Shown here in pieces: positions 45,812 through 54,107 of a DNA stretch of 64,000 nt (position 1 is its first letter; every line of letters starts with the position of its first letter). The position numbers were made by a program, and so were the translations under genes. Below the pieces are notes generated by a model, which was not told where the DNA came from, ran no database searches, and saw only the letters and a list, made by a program, of their open reading frames with translations. The stretch is from Flavobacterium xinjiangense (GTDB lineage: Bacteria > Bacteroidota > Bacteroidia > Flavobacteriales > Flavobacteriaceae): the NCBI RefSeq assembly GCF_900142885.1, contig NZ_FRCL01000004.1:296363-360362 (forward strand). Direction: 5' to 3'.

Positions 45812-46822
45812 ATGGAACTAATCTTAAGAGAATACAACCTAAAACTAAAACATACATTCACGATTTCAAGAGAATCGATAGACTTTCAGCCTTCTTTGAT
45901 TGTGGAATTAAAAAGTGATGGATTCTCCGGTTTTGGCGAAGCAACATCTAATCCGTATTACAAGAAAACCGTTCCGGTAATGATGCAGGATTTAGAAAAA
46001 ATTCGCAGTGTAATTGAAGCTTCAATAAATGAAACACCCGAAGAATTTTGGTCAAAAATTCATCCATATTTAAAAGACGATATGTTTGCATTGTGCGCTT
46101 TGGATATGGCATACAATGATTTATTTGCGCGCAAAAAAGGAAAGAAACTGTACGAATTGTGGAATTATACATTAGATAAAAATCCATTGACTGATTACAC
46201 GATTGGAATTGCTTCCATCGAAAAAATGGTCGCTAAAATGAAGGAATTGCCTTGGCCGATTTACAAAATCAAACTGGGAACCAAAGAAGATATTGCCATT
46301 GTTAAAGAACTTCGAAAACATACTAACGCCATTTTTAGAATTGATGCCAATTGCGGTTGGGGAGTTGAAGAAACCATTAATAATGCAATTGAGTTAAAAA
46401 AATTCGGAGTGGAATTTTTGGAACAACCTATGAAAGCTGACAATTGGGAAGGACACAAGGAAGTTTTCAAACATTCGGTTTTACCAATAATAGCTGATGA
46501 AAGTTGTATTATTGAAGAAGATGTGGCAAAATGTCACCATCATTTTCATGGCGTAAATGTCAAATTAGTAAAATGTGGCGGACTAACTCCAGGAAGGCGA
46601 ATGATTGAGGAAGCCAAAAAATTAGGATTAAAAACGATGGTGGGTTGCATGACCGAATCAACTGTAGGGATTTCTGCGATTGCTCATTTATTACCGCAAC
46701 TGGATTATGTAGATATGGACGGCGCATTACTTTTGGCTGAAGATATTGCAACTGGAGTGACAATTGATTATGGTAAAATAACCTATTCTGACTTAAACGG
46801 AACCGGTGTAACTTTAATTTAA
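45812..46822 (+). CDS. Dipeptide epimerase (L-Ala-D/L-Glu epimerase type)
   Basis: 336 residues. Enolase superfamily, muconate-lactonising subgroup. Catalytic Lys in the KxK motif YKIKLG (about 150-155), metal ligands in RIDANCGW, EFLEQPM and IADESC, and second Lys in VKLVKCGG. Acts on dipeptides, most likely L-Ala-D-Glu from murein recycling. It forms a pair with the PLP enzyme (gap 6 bases). Confidence 0.92.
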   Translation: MELILREYNLKLKHTFTISRESIDFQPSLIVELKSDGFSGFGEATSNPYYKKTVPVMMQDLEKIRSVIEASINETPEEFWSKIHPYLKDDMFALCALDMAYNDLFARKKGKKLYELWNYTLDKNPLTDYTIGIASIEKMVAKMKELPWPIYKIKLGTKEDIAIVKELRKHTNAIFRIDANCGWGVEETINNAIELKKFGVEFLEQPMKADNWEGHKEVFKHSVLPIIADESCIIEEDVAKCHHHFHGVNVKLVKCGGLTPGRRMIEEAKKLGLKTMVGCMTESTVGISAIAHLLPQLDYVDMDGALLLAEDIATGVTIDYGKITYSDLNGTGVTLI

Positions 46823-46828
46823 TTTTAA

Positions 46829-47860
46829 ATGAAAGTTAACCAGTTTCCAGATCGAATAATTGAAATTGAAAAGGAAGAATATCTCTATTTTGGTGGAACA
46901 GCTTATTTAGGATTACCAACGCATCCTGAATTCCAAAAACTGCTTATTAAAAATATTTTACAATGGGGCACGGCTTACGGAAGTTCGAGAAGTGCAAACA
47001 TCCAACTGAGCGCCTACGAAAACGGAGAACGATTTTTAGCCCAATTCATCAAAGCAGAAGCTGCACTTACCGTTTCTTCGGGCATGCTGGCGGGAAAATT
47101 AGTAATTGAAGCATTGACACCTGACACCAATTGCTTTTTTCATTTTCCGAATACCCACACTGCCATCAAAGCACCAAACAGTCTTCCTTTTTTTATTGGA
47201 GAAAAATTAAATCCTCGTTTGTTGGATACCGCTACTGAAAAAATTACCGTTTTAGCTGATTCGGTTCCTTCTTTTCATGTAAAACCAACCGATCTTACGA
47301 TTCTGAATTCGATTCCGTCCAATAAAGAAATAACTTTGGTGGTAGATGAATCACATTCGCTTGGGATTTTAGGGATGAATGGTTGCGGGATTTTTTCGAC
47401 AATCAATCTTCCCAATATCAAAAGAAAAATCATGGTTTCATCTTTAGGCAAAGCATTCGGATTGACAGGTGGCGTAATTGCAAGCGATTCTGAATTTATT
47501 AATCAGATGAGAAATCACGATACTTTTGTTTCCAGCGCCGGAATGAATGCGGCATTTGTTCAAACCATGGCAGATGCAACAACTATTTATCAGCAACAGC
47601 ATCAGAAACTAAAAGACAATTTGAATTATATGGATGCTCATTTGATTAAAAACGAAGCAATTCATTTTGACTCCAATTATCCCTTAATTTATCCAGAAAT
47701 AGAAGGGCTTGACGATATTTTTGTTGCGAATAAAATCATAGTAACCAATTTTAAATACCCAACTGACGCTAATAATTTAAACAGAATTGTAATTACTGCC
47801 AACCACACAAAAAAAGATTTGGATACAATGATTCACATTCTGAACCAAAACCAATTCTAA
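46829..47860 (+). CDS. PLP-dependent alpha-oxoamine synthase/KBL-like aminotransferase-fold enzyme
   Basis: 343 residues, shorter than BioF or glycine C-acetyltransferase (about 385-400). YFGGTAYLGLPTH, GTAYGSSRSANIQLS, VVDESHSLG (PLP Asp and His) and SSLGKAFGLTGG with the PLP Lys mark the family. It lacks part of the N-terminal region seen in BioF. It is 6 bases after the dipeptide epimerase gene, suggesting a peptide- or amino-acid-related role. Product not known. Confidence 0.82.
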   Translation: MKVNQFPDRIIEIEKEEYLYFGGTAYLGLPTHPEFQKLLIKNILQWGTAYGSSRSANIQLSAYENGERFLAQFIKAEAALTVSSGMLAGKLVIEALTPDTNCFFHFPNTHTAIKAPNSLPFFIGEKLNPRLLDTATEKITVLADSVPSFHVKPTDLTILNSIPSNKEITLVVDESHSLGILGMNGCGIFSTINLPNIKRKIMVSSLGKAFGLTGGVIASDSEFINQMRNHDTFVSSAGMNAAFVQTMADATTIYQQQHQKLKDNLNYMDAHLIKNEAIHFDSNYPLIYPEIEGLDDIFVANKIIVTNFKYPTDANNLNRIVITANHTKKDLDTMIHILNQNQF

Positions 47861-47893
47861 ATCTAAAATTGTGGTCCAATTGCTTTTAAACCG

Positions 47894-47901
47894 TACCTTT
47901 G
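47894..47901 (+). promoter_or_regulatory. -7 promoter box of the DUF1456 gene
   Basis: TACCTTTG, 14 bases before the ATG. Confidence 0.55.
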
Positions 47902-47915
47902 TAAAAAATTAGAAT

Positions 47916-48386
47916 ATGATGACAAATAACGATATCTTTAAAAAACTTCGTGTAGCCTTAATGCTACGTGACGATCAAATAGTTGAAATATTAGAATTAG
48001 TAGATTTTAGAATCACTAAATCAGAATTAGGTGCTTTTTTCCGTGATGAAAAACATGAAAATTATATGGAATGTGGCGACCAAGTGTTGCGTAACTTTCT
48101 GAATGCATTGGTAATTCACTTGCGTGGAACGAAAGAAAACCCAAAAAATCCGAACGATGTTTTAGCCAAACATAAAGCTCAAATCCCTGCAAAAGAAGGA
48201 TCTAAAGACAGACCCGAATTTAAGGCAAAACCAAGAGACGAAGAAAAATCAAGAGGTGACGAAGCTCCGTCAAAATCAAGACCTGCTACAAAAAACACTT
48301 CTAAAAAACAATACCCAAAAGGAAATTCAAAAGTCCAAGTAGTGGAGAAAGTGAAATTTAATTTCGGTAAGAATAAAAAATCGTAA
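47916..48386 (+). CDS. DUF1456 (YehS-like) protein
   Basis: 156 residues (or from the ATG at 47919). Two DUF1456 repeats (about 1-75): IFKKLRVALMLRDDQIVEILEL and KSELGAFFRDEKHENYMECGDQVLRNFLNALVIHLRG; then a Lys/Ser/Pro-rich disordered tail to KVKFNFGKNKKS. Function unknown. The NAD-binding gene follows after two bases. Confidence 0.9.
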   Translation: MMTNNDIFKKLRVALMLRDDQIVEILELVDFRITKSELGAFFRDEKHENYMECGDQVLRNFLNALVIHLRGTKENPKNPNDVLAKHKAQIPAKEGSKDRPEFKAKPRDEEKSRGDEAPSKSRPATKNTSKKQYPKGNSKVQVVEKVKFNFGKNKKS

Positions 48387-48388
48387 CT

Positions 48389-49045
48389 GTGAAAACGGCT
48401 TTGATTATTGGCAGCACCGGTTTAATAGGTTCAGAATTATTAAATTTACTTTTAGATAGCAATGATTATCTAAAAGTGATCACCTTTGTAAAAAGAGATA
48501 CAGGAATAAAGCATCCAAAATTAACGCAACACATCATTAATTTTGACAAGCCAGAAACCTACAAAGATTTAGTTGTTGGTGATGATTTCTTTTGCACCAT
48601 TGGCACAACAATAAAAAAAGCGGGAAGTAAAGAAGCTTTTAGAAAAGTGGATTTTGAATATCCGCGCCAGTTTGCCGCTTTTGCATTGCAAAACAAAGTC
48701 AAACAATTTTTGACAATTTCGTCTCTTGGTGCTGATGCAAAATCCGGGAATTTCTATTTGAAAACAAAGGGAGAAATTCAAGATTTTCTTAAGGATTGTA
48801 ATTTCGAAAGCGTTTCTGTATTGCAACCTTCACTCCTTTTAGGAAACCGAACTGAATTTAGATTAGGAGAAAAAGTTGGTGCCTTTTTTATGAAAACACT
48901 TTCTTTTTTATTCCTTGGAAACTTGAAAAAGTACAAACCAATTGAAAGCGAAACAGTAGCCAAAGCACTTTTGAAAATTGCCCAAACAAACAATAAAGGT
49001 TTCAAAATATATGAATCGGATGCGATTCAAGAAATTGGAAACTAA
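48389..49045 (+). CDS. NAD(P)-binding epimerase-like protein (HTATIP2/YwnB type)
   Basis: 218 residues, starts with GTG 2 bases after the DUF1456 stop. Rossmann motif LIIGSTGLIGSELL, FCTIGTTIKKAGSKEAF, SSLGADAKSGNFYLKTKGEI and LQPSLLLGNR are typical of the short atypical SDR group. It binds NAD(P), but a substrate is not evident. Co-transcribed with DUF1456; ends at a strong terminator. Confidence 0.88.
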   Translation: MKTALIIGSTGLIGSELLNLLLDSNDYLKVITFVKRDTGIKHPKLTQHIINFDKPETYKDLVVGDDFFCTIGTTIKKAGSKEAFRKVDFEYPRQFAAFALQNKVKQFLTISSLGADAKSGNFYLKTKGEIQDFLKDCNFESVSVLQPSLLLGNRTEFRLGEKVGAFFMKTLSFLFLGNLKKYKPIESETVAKALLKIAQTNNKGFKIYESDAIQEIGN

Positions 49046-49054
49046 CACAAAATC

Positions 49055-49085
49055 AAAATCCTGAATGAGAGTTCAGGATTTTTTG
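49055..49085 (+). terminator. Terminator of the DUF1456 operon
   Basis: Stem AAAATCCTGAA / TTCAGGATTTT with T run. Confidence 0.9.
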
Positions 49086-49120
49086 TATATTTCATAATGT
49101 TCCATAACTAAATTTATTTG

Positions 49121-49645
49121 ATGACGAAATACATCCTAACTTTTGCATTGCTATTCTCTACAAGCCTATTTTTTGGTCAAAAAAAGAAAATGAATGATCC
49201 TGCAATATTTTTTGATACCAAATTAATTTCGATTAAAACTTTAGAGTTTTTAGACCCAGATAAAATAGAAACGATAAATGTTATCAAAAAAGACACTCCA
49301 ATAAATAAAGTTTCATATCATGGTCAACTTTATATCACTTCAAAAAATCCAGAGCAATATGATTTTATAAGTCTTGAAGAAATAAAAGCTGATTTCACCA
49401 AGATAAATAGTAATGATGTTGTCTATATGATAAATGGAAAATTTATAAAAGAGAATCTTGAAAATATAAAATTAGACCGAAACGATATTTTAGATGTTGA
49501 AGTCACTAATTCAGAAGCATTTTACAATTCAAGAAAAAGCGATGCCAAATTTGACATCATTAACATCTTGGGAAAAACAAAAGAAAATTTAGAAAATAAA
49601 AATAAGATTTTAATAAGAGGCCAAGAGGTGATTGGTGTTAAATAG
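49121..49645 (+). CDS. Exported protein with TonB-plug-like segments
   Basis: About 174 residues from the ATG at 49121. Signal peptide (to about 20, SLFFGQ). Then two similar stretches of about 45-50 residues: first LEFLDPDKIETINVIKKDTPINKVSYHGQLYITSK, later LDRNDILDVEVTNSEAF, resembling the plug-domain segment of TonB receptors (PxxIExxxVxK). Such small exported proteins and BlaR-like C-termini carry this unit in Bacteroidota. Role unknown. Confidence 0.65.
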   Translation: MTKYILTFALLFSTSLFFGQKKKMNDPAIFFDTKLISIKTLEFLDPDKIETINVIKKDTPINKVSYHGQLYITSKNPEQYDFISLEEIKADFTKINSNDVVYMINGKFIKENLENIKLDRNDILDVEVTNSEAFYNSRKSDAKFDIINILGKTKENLENKNKILIRGQEVIGVK

Positions 49646-49702
49646 ATTTTTCAAAAAAATTTATTATATGACTGTGCTTTGTAAATACCAATGTGTGTTT
49701 TT

Positions 49703-49778
49703 TTTTGTCATTTCGACGAAGGAGTAATATCATTAGTTAATATCATTATGTGATTTCTCCTTCGTCGAAATGACAAAA
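49703..49778. repeat. Perfect 22-bp inverted repeat (GTCATTTCGACGAAGGAG type)
   Basis: Left arm TTTTGTCATTTCGACGAAGGAG to 49724, right arm its exact complement 49757-49778, 32-base AT-rich centre. It lies between two convergent genes. Copies of this motif are common in Bacteroidota genomes as I recall, so it looks like a dispersed MITE- or REP-like element. Confidence 0.8.
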
Positions 49779-49855
49779 TACCTGAATTTTATTCATAAAG
49801 CAGAGTTGGGTACAAAATAGAACAAACAATAATTTAATAGTGTTTAAATCCAATT

Positions 49856-51421
49856 TTAAGAACTACAGCTTAACATAGAACATCCCACTTTATCTCTGGC
49901 CCAATCTGGTCTTTTGGCAAACCATTTTTGAAAATTTGGTTGTTCATCATACGGCTTTTTCAGCATTTCAAATAGTTCCTTTAGCAAAGAATAATCTCCC
50001 TTATCCGCGTCGTCAATACACAATTGTGCCATATAATTTCGCAATACGTATTTTGGATTTACTGCATTCATTTTCTCTTTTCTTTGGCTATCCGAAAGGG
50101 TTTCTTGATTGATTCGAATACTATAATTCTCAAACCAATTGTACCAATCTTTCAAGATAGCTTCATCCAAATCTTTTTCGTTATAAAAAGCATCTTTTAT
50201 GGCATTGAAAGTGGTTATTGCGGTATCTTTTTTAGTAACATTACTCAGATTTCTAAAGAAAATGGTCATATCGGTTTCTACTCGTTCAAGTAGTTGAGTC
50301 AGACTCTCAATTAAAACAGTATCATCTTCTTTTTTAATTTGGAAACCGAGTTTATTTTGCATCATATTCAAATACTCCTTTTCGTAATCCGTACTAAAAG
50401 CATCCAAAATAGCTTCAAGAGGTTTCGCATCCTCAATCAAAGGATACAAAGCATTCGCTAATTGATACAAATTCCAGAGCGCAATTTCAGGTTGATTGCC
50501 AAAACGGTATCTTTTATGCTGACTATCGGTTGTATTGGGTGTCCAGCCGGAGTTATAATCTTCCAGCCAACCATAAGGTCCATAATCAATGGTAATGCCG
50601 TGAATAGACATATTATCTGTATTCATAACTCCATGAACAAAACCTATGCGTTGCCACTCCACAATCATCTTGAGAGTAGTTTGGGTAACTTCTTGAAAAA
50701 AGGCCAGATATTTTTCGACACCTTCTTTTTTAATATGAGGGAAATGATGTTTGATGGTAAAATCAGTTAATAATTTGAGATTAACATGATCTTCTCGGGA
50801 AGCAAATAATTCAAAACTTCCAAAACGGATAAAAGATGGAGCTACTCTGCAAACTATCGCGCCTTTTTCATATGCTGGATTTCCATTATACAAAACATCA
50901 CGCAATACTTGATCGCCAGAAAGCATTAGCGAAAGCGAACGTGTAGTAGGAACTCCTAAATAATGCATCGCTTCAGCACATAAATACTCCCGAATGGAAG
51001 AACGCAATACTGCAAAGCCATCTGCTGTGCGCGAATATGGTGTAGGCCCTGCTCCTTTTAGCTGTAAAGTGTATGTTTTATTATCATGAACCACTTCGGT
51101 AAGATTGATGGCACGACCATCTCCTAATTGTCCGGCCCAATTCCCAAATTGATGTCCCGCATAACTCAACGCATACGGTTTCGTGCCTGGATAAACGGTA
51201 TTCCCTGAAAATGTATTTAAAAAATCAGCTGAAAGTATATCTTCCTGGGAAAGACCAATAGAATTAGCCACTTCAATTGAAGCATGAATTAGGGAAGGAT
51301 TTGAAGGTTTTTTTGGCAATACATACGAATAACAAGCTTGCTGGACCTGTCTTGGAGTATTGATTTCACTTGGATCAGCAGGTAATTCGGCAGTAAAATT
51401 ATTTTGTATATGGAGTTTCAT
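49856..51421 (-). CDS. selO: Protein adenylyltransferase SelO (YdiU/UPF0061)
   Basis: 521 residues. Pseudokinase-like fold that transfers AMP to proteins. Motifs GHQFGNWAGQLGDGRA, LQLKGAGPTPYSRTADG with the Lys, LRSSIREYL, HGVMNTDNMSIHGITIDYGPYGWLEDY and the C-terminal NPKYVLRNYMAQ are all there. It ends with Cys residues (GCSMLSCSS), in place of the selenocysteine of vertebrate SelO. Single gene; role in redox stress is known only for other organisms. Confidence 0.94.
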   Translation of the reverse strand: MKLHIQNNFTAELPADPSEINTPRQVQQACYSYVLPKKPSNPSLIHASIEVANSIGLSQEDILSADFLNTFSGNTVYPGTKPYALSYAGHQFGNWAGQLGDGRAINLTEVVHDNKTYTLQLKGAGPTPYSRTADGFAVLRSSIREYLCAEAMHYLGVPTTRSLSLMLSGDQVLRDVLYNGNPAYEKGAIVCRVAPSFIRFGSFELFASREDHVNLKLLTDFTIKHHFPHIKKEGVEKYLAFFQEVTQTTLKMIVEWQRIGFVHGVMNTDNMSIHGITIDYGPYGWLEDYNSGWTPNTTDSQHKRYRFGNQPEIALWNLYQLANALYPLIEDAKPLEAILDAFSTDYEKEYLNMMQNKLGFQIKKEDDTVLIESLTQLLERVETDMTIFFRNLSNVTKKDTAITTFNAIKDAFYNEKDLDEAILKDWYNWFENYSIRINQETLSDSQRKEKMNAVNPKYVLRNYMAQLCIDDADKGDYSLLKELFEMLKKPYDEQPNFQKWFAKRPDWARDKVGCSMLSCSS

Positions 51422-51743
51422 TTAGTAGCAGATTTATATAAAATCAGATAGAATCTAATATAATACAAAGATATTCGATACATTACACATAATTGAATTC
51501 TTATGATAATTTTAATTGATGACCAAAACTGTTTTGTTTATAAAAACAGGAAACCAAAAATTCTATTTCCAATAGTCAAGAAGTATTACGCCATAAAATT
51601 CAAAACGAGAAGTAATGATTTTATATGTTTCTTTCAAAATAAAATTAAACAAATAAGCATTGAAATATTGGTTTTTAACCTGATATTTGTAATAATAAAA
51701 CCGTTCCCAATAAAAAACTATTCGGTTTTTAAATCCCTTATTT
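51422..51743. other. Intergenic, no gene seen
   Basis: 322 AT-rich bases between divergent genes selO and a lipoprotein gene. The open frames overlapping it (51503-51802 plus, 51563-51913 minus) are not coding: no motif, and they run into the lipoprotein gene in another frame. Confidence 0.55.
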
Positions 51744-52394
51744 ATGAAAAAAGCCTTTTTATTTCTTTCGCTAGTAGCACTAGCTGGACTGTTTTCTTGT
51801 AAAAAAGAAGCAGCAGAAAATAAAATTAAAACCGACAGTTTGACTTTTATTACTGATTCCTCAAAAGTAAATAAAAAATCGACAGAGCTTGATCCAGATC
51901 CAAATGACACCATACCGGCTAGTCAATACGGTATTAATTCTTCTAGTTTAAAAACTGCAAGTCTGGTTCGTTTAACATTGAAAAATATTTTTAAAGAGGA
52001 TTTAGAAAAAAATTGGATTAATGAAACCAGCAGAAAATTTATCTTCTTTGAATATGATTTGAATGATGATGGCAAAAAAGAAATTCTGGTTGGCCTTACC
52101 GGATCTTATTTCTATGGTTCTGGTGGTTGCACACAATATATTTTAGACAACCAAGGCAATGTGATTTCAAAATTCACCGTTGCAAATAATCCTGTTGTAA
52201 TTGACACTCATAAATCCAATGGCTGGAAAGACTTAATTATTTATAGTGGTGGCAAAAATCGTTTGGTGAAATTTAACGGTAAAAAATATCCTTCCAATCC
52301 TTCGATGCAACCTGAATTGAAAATGATTCCCGGTGATGGCTTACCAAGAGCCTTGAATTTCATCAATGAACCTTATCCATGGTTTCTTTTTTAA
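51744..52394 (+). CDS. Hypothetical lipoprotein with EF-hand-like loop
   Basis: 216 residues. SPII signal with lipobox GLFSCKKE. After a charged linker the mature domain has FFEYDLNDDGKKEILVGL, an EF-hand-like Asp-rich loop similar to those of FG-GAP/VCBS proteins, and GSYFYGSGGCTQYILD. I do not recognise a named family, though similar lipoproteins are widespread. Probably a calcium-stabilised periplasmic domain; function unknown. Confidence 0.65.
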   Translation: MKKAFLFLSLVALAGLFSCKKEAAENKIKTDSLTFITDSSKVNKKSTELDPDPNDTIPASQYGINSSSLKTASLVRLTLKNIFKEDLEKNWINETSRKFIFFEYDLNDDGKKEILVGLTGSYFYGSGGCTQYILDNQGNVISKFTVANNPVVIDTHKSNGWKDLIIYSGGKNRLVKFNGKKYPSNPSMQPELKMIPGDGLPRALNFINEPYPWFLF

Positions 52395-52457
52395 TTGATA
52401 TTCTGATCTGAAATATAAAAATCATTTATTTGATGTTTATAAAATTAAATCCACAAA

Positions 52458-52485
52458 AAAATCCTGAGCTTTCACTCAGGATTTT
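52458..52485. terminator. Bidirectional terminator
   Basis: Stem AAAATCCTGAG / CTCAGGATTTT between the lipoprotein gene and convergent sucC. Confidence 0.88.
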
Positions 52486-52506
52486 AAATATATAAATATT
52501 TTCTAA

Positions 52507-53700
52507 TTAAGAAAGTGCTGCTTTTACTTGATCAGCTGCTTCTTGAAATTCAACAGCAGATAAAATTGGCATTCCTGAATTATCAATTAATTCTTTTGCG
52601 ATAGCTGCATTTGTACCTTGTAGACGAACAATGATTGGCACTTTTATAGCATCACCCATATTTTTGTAAGCGTCAACAACTCCTTGCGCCACACGGTCAC
52701 AACGAACGATTCCACCAAAAATATTAATCAAAATTGCTTTTACGTTTGGATCTTTTAAGATAATACGGAAAGCAGTTTCAACACGTTTTGCATCAGCAGT
52801 TCCACCTACGTCAAGGAAGTTAGCAGGCTCAAAACCAGCATACTTGATTAAATCCATAGTTGCCATCGCTAAACCTGCTCCGTTCACCATACATCCTACT
52901 GTACCGTCAAGATCAACGTAGTTTAAACCTACTTCTTTTGCTTCCACTTCGATTGGGTTCTCCTCACGAATGTCACGCATATCAGCATATTTTTTTTGTC
53001 TGTATAAAGCATTATCATCGATATTTACTTTAGCATCTACAGCCATAATTTTATTGTCAGATGTTTTTAAAACCGGGTTGATTTCAAACATCGAAGCATC
53101 AGATCCAATATAAGCATTGTATAAAGAATCGATAAATTTTACCATTTCTTTGAAAGCATTTCCAGAAAGACCTAAATTAAAGGCAATTCTTCTTGCTTGA
53201 AAACCTTGCAATCCAACAGAAGGATCAATTTCTTCTGTAAAAATTAAATGAGGAGTGTGTTCAGCAACTTCTTCGATATCCATTCCACCTTCAGTAGAAT
53301 ACATAATCATATTGCGACCTGTAGCTCTATTCAACAAAACAGAAACATAAAACTCAGAAGTTTCACTTTCACCAGGATAATAAACATCCTCAGCGATTAA
53401 AACTTTGTGTACTTTTTTACCTTCAGCAGAAGTTTGTGGTGTCACTAATTGCATTCCGATGATTTGTTCTGCAATTTCTTCTACTTGTTGTAAGTTTTTT
53501 GCCAATTTAACTCCACCACCTTTTCCACGTCCACCTGCATGAACTTGGGCTTTTACAACATACCAACTTGTACCCGTTTCGGTAGTTAATTGTTTTGCAG
53601 CAGCAACCGCTTCTACTGGGCTATTAGCAACGATTCCGCGTTGAATGCGAACTCCGTAACTAGCTAAAATCTCTTTTCCTTGATATTCGTGTATGTTCAT
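52507..53700 (-). CDS. sucC: Succinyl-CoA synthetase beta subunit
   Basis: 397 residues. ATP-grasp N-terminal domain (MNIHEYQGKEILASYGV, KAQVHAGGRGKGGGV) and a C-terminal ligase domain (FLDVGGTADAKRVETAF, INIFGGIVRCDRVAQGV). Forms succinate and ATP (or GTP) from succinyl-CoA with SucD, which is not adjacent here. The TCA enzyme icd lies elsewhere in the window. Single gene with terminator. Confidence 0.97.
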   Translation of the reverse strand: MNIHEYQGKEILASYGVRIQRGIVANSPVEAVAAAKQLTTETGTSWYVVKAQVHAGGRGKGGGVKLAKNLQQVEEIAEQIIGMQLVTPQTSAEGKKVHKVLIAEDVYYPGESETSEFYVSVLLNRATGRNMIMYSTEGGMDIEEVAEHTPHLIFTEEIDPSVGLQGFQARRIAFNLGLSGNAFKEMVKFIDSLYNAYIGSDASMFEINPVLKTSDNKIMAVDAKVNIDDNALYRQKKYADMRDIREENPIEVEAKEVGLNYVDLDGTVGCMVNGAGLAMATMDLIKYAGFEPANFLDVGGTADAKRVETAFRIILKDPNVKAILINIFGGIVRCDRVAQGVVDAYKNMGDAIKVPIIVRLQGTNAAIAKELIDNSGMPILSAVEFQEAADQVKAALS

Positions 53701-54107
53701 AATATAGAATTTGTCTGGATTCTGAATTTATTCCAGAATAAAAGTGCCACAAAAATAGCAAAATTAAACAGAACTGTTATTTTTTTTTCAATTTAATATG
53801 TAACAATAATTATGTTTTTTCTAGACTAGGATAACCGTGTATAAAAAAAATAAAATTTAAAAAATGTATGCAAATTTGTTATAAAACTTTAAAAGAAATC
53901 TTAAGTAGAACATTTCTTTCAAAATCATAAGCTTCGATGCATTTTACGCATATCCTTTTTATCAATAAATCATTTCGCAAGTGTTTAAATATTGTTTTTG
54001 CGATTTATTTAAGCATTTTCTGTTATTACTGTAAAAATATACCCGTTTTAGCTTTTACACCTATTATATCCTACTAAATCTTTAATTTTGTAGAAAAAAT
54101 ATTAAGC
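53701..54107. other. Intergenic between sucC and gltB, divergent promoters
   Basis: 407 AT-rich bases between two divergent genes. A plausible -7 box for gltB is at 54083-54090; the sucC promoter cannot be pinpointed. No gene seen. Confidence 0.5.
54083..54090 (+). promoter_or_regulatory. -7 promoter box of gltB
   Basis: TAATTTTG, 17 bases before the ATG. Confidence 0.5.

Noticed and set aside
51503..51913. Frames at 51503-51802 (+) and 51563-51913 (-)
   Set aside because: Overlap the lipoprotein gene start in other frames and show no motif.
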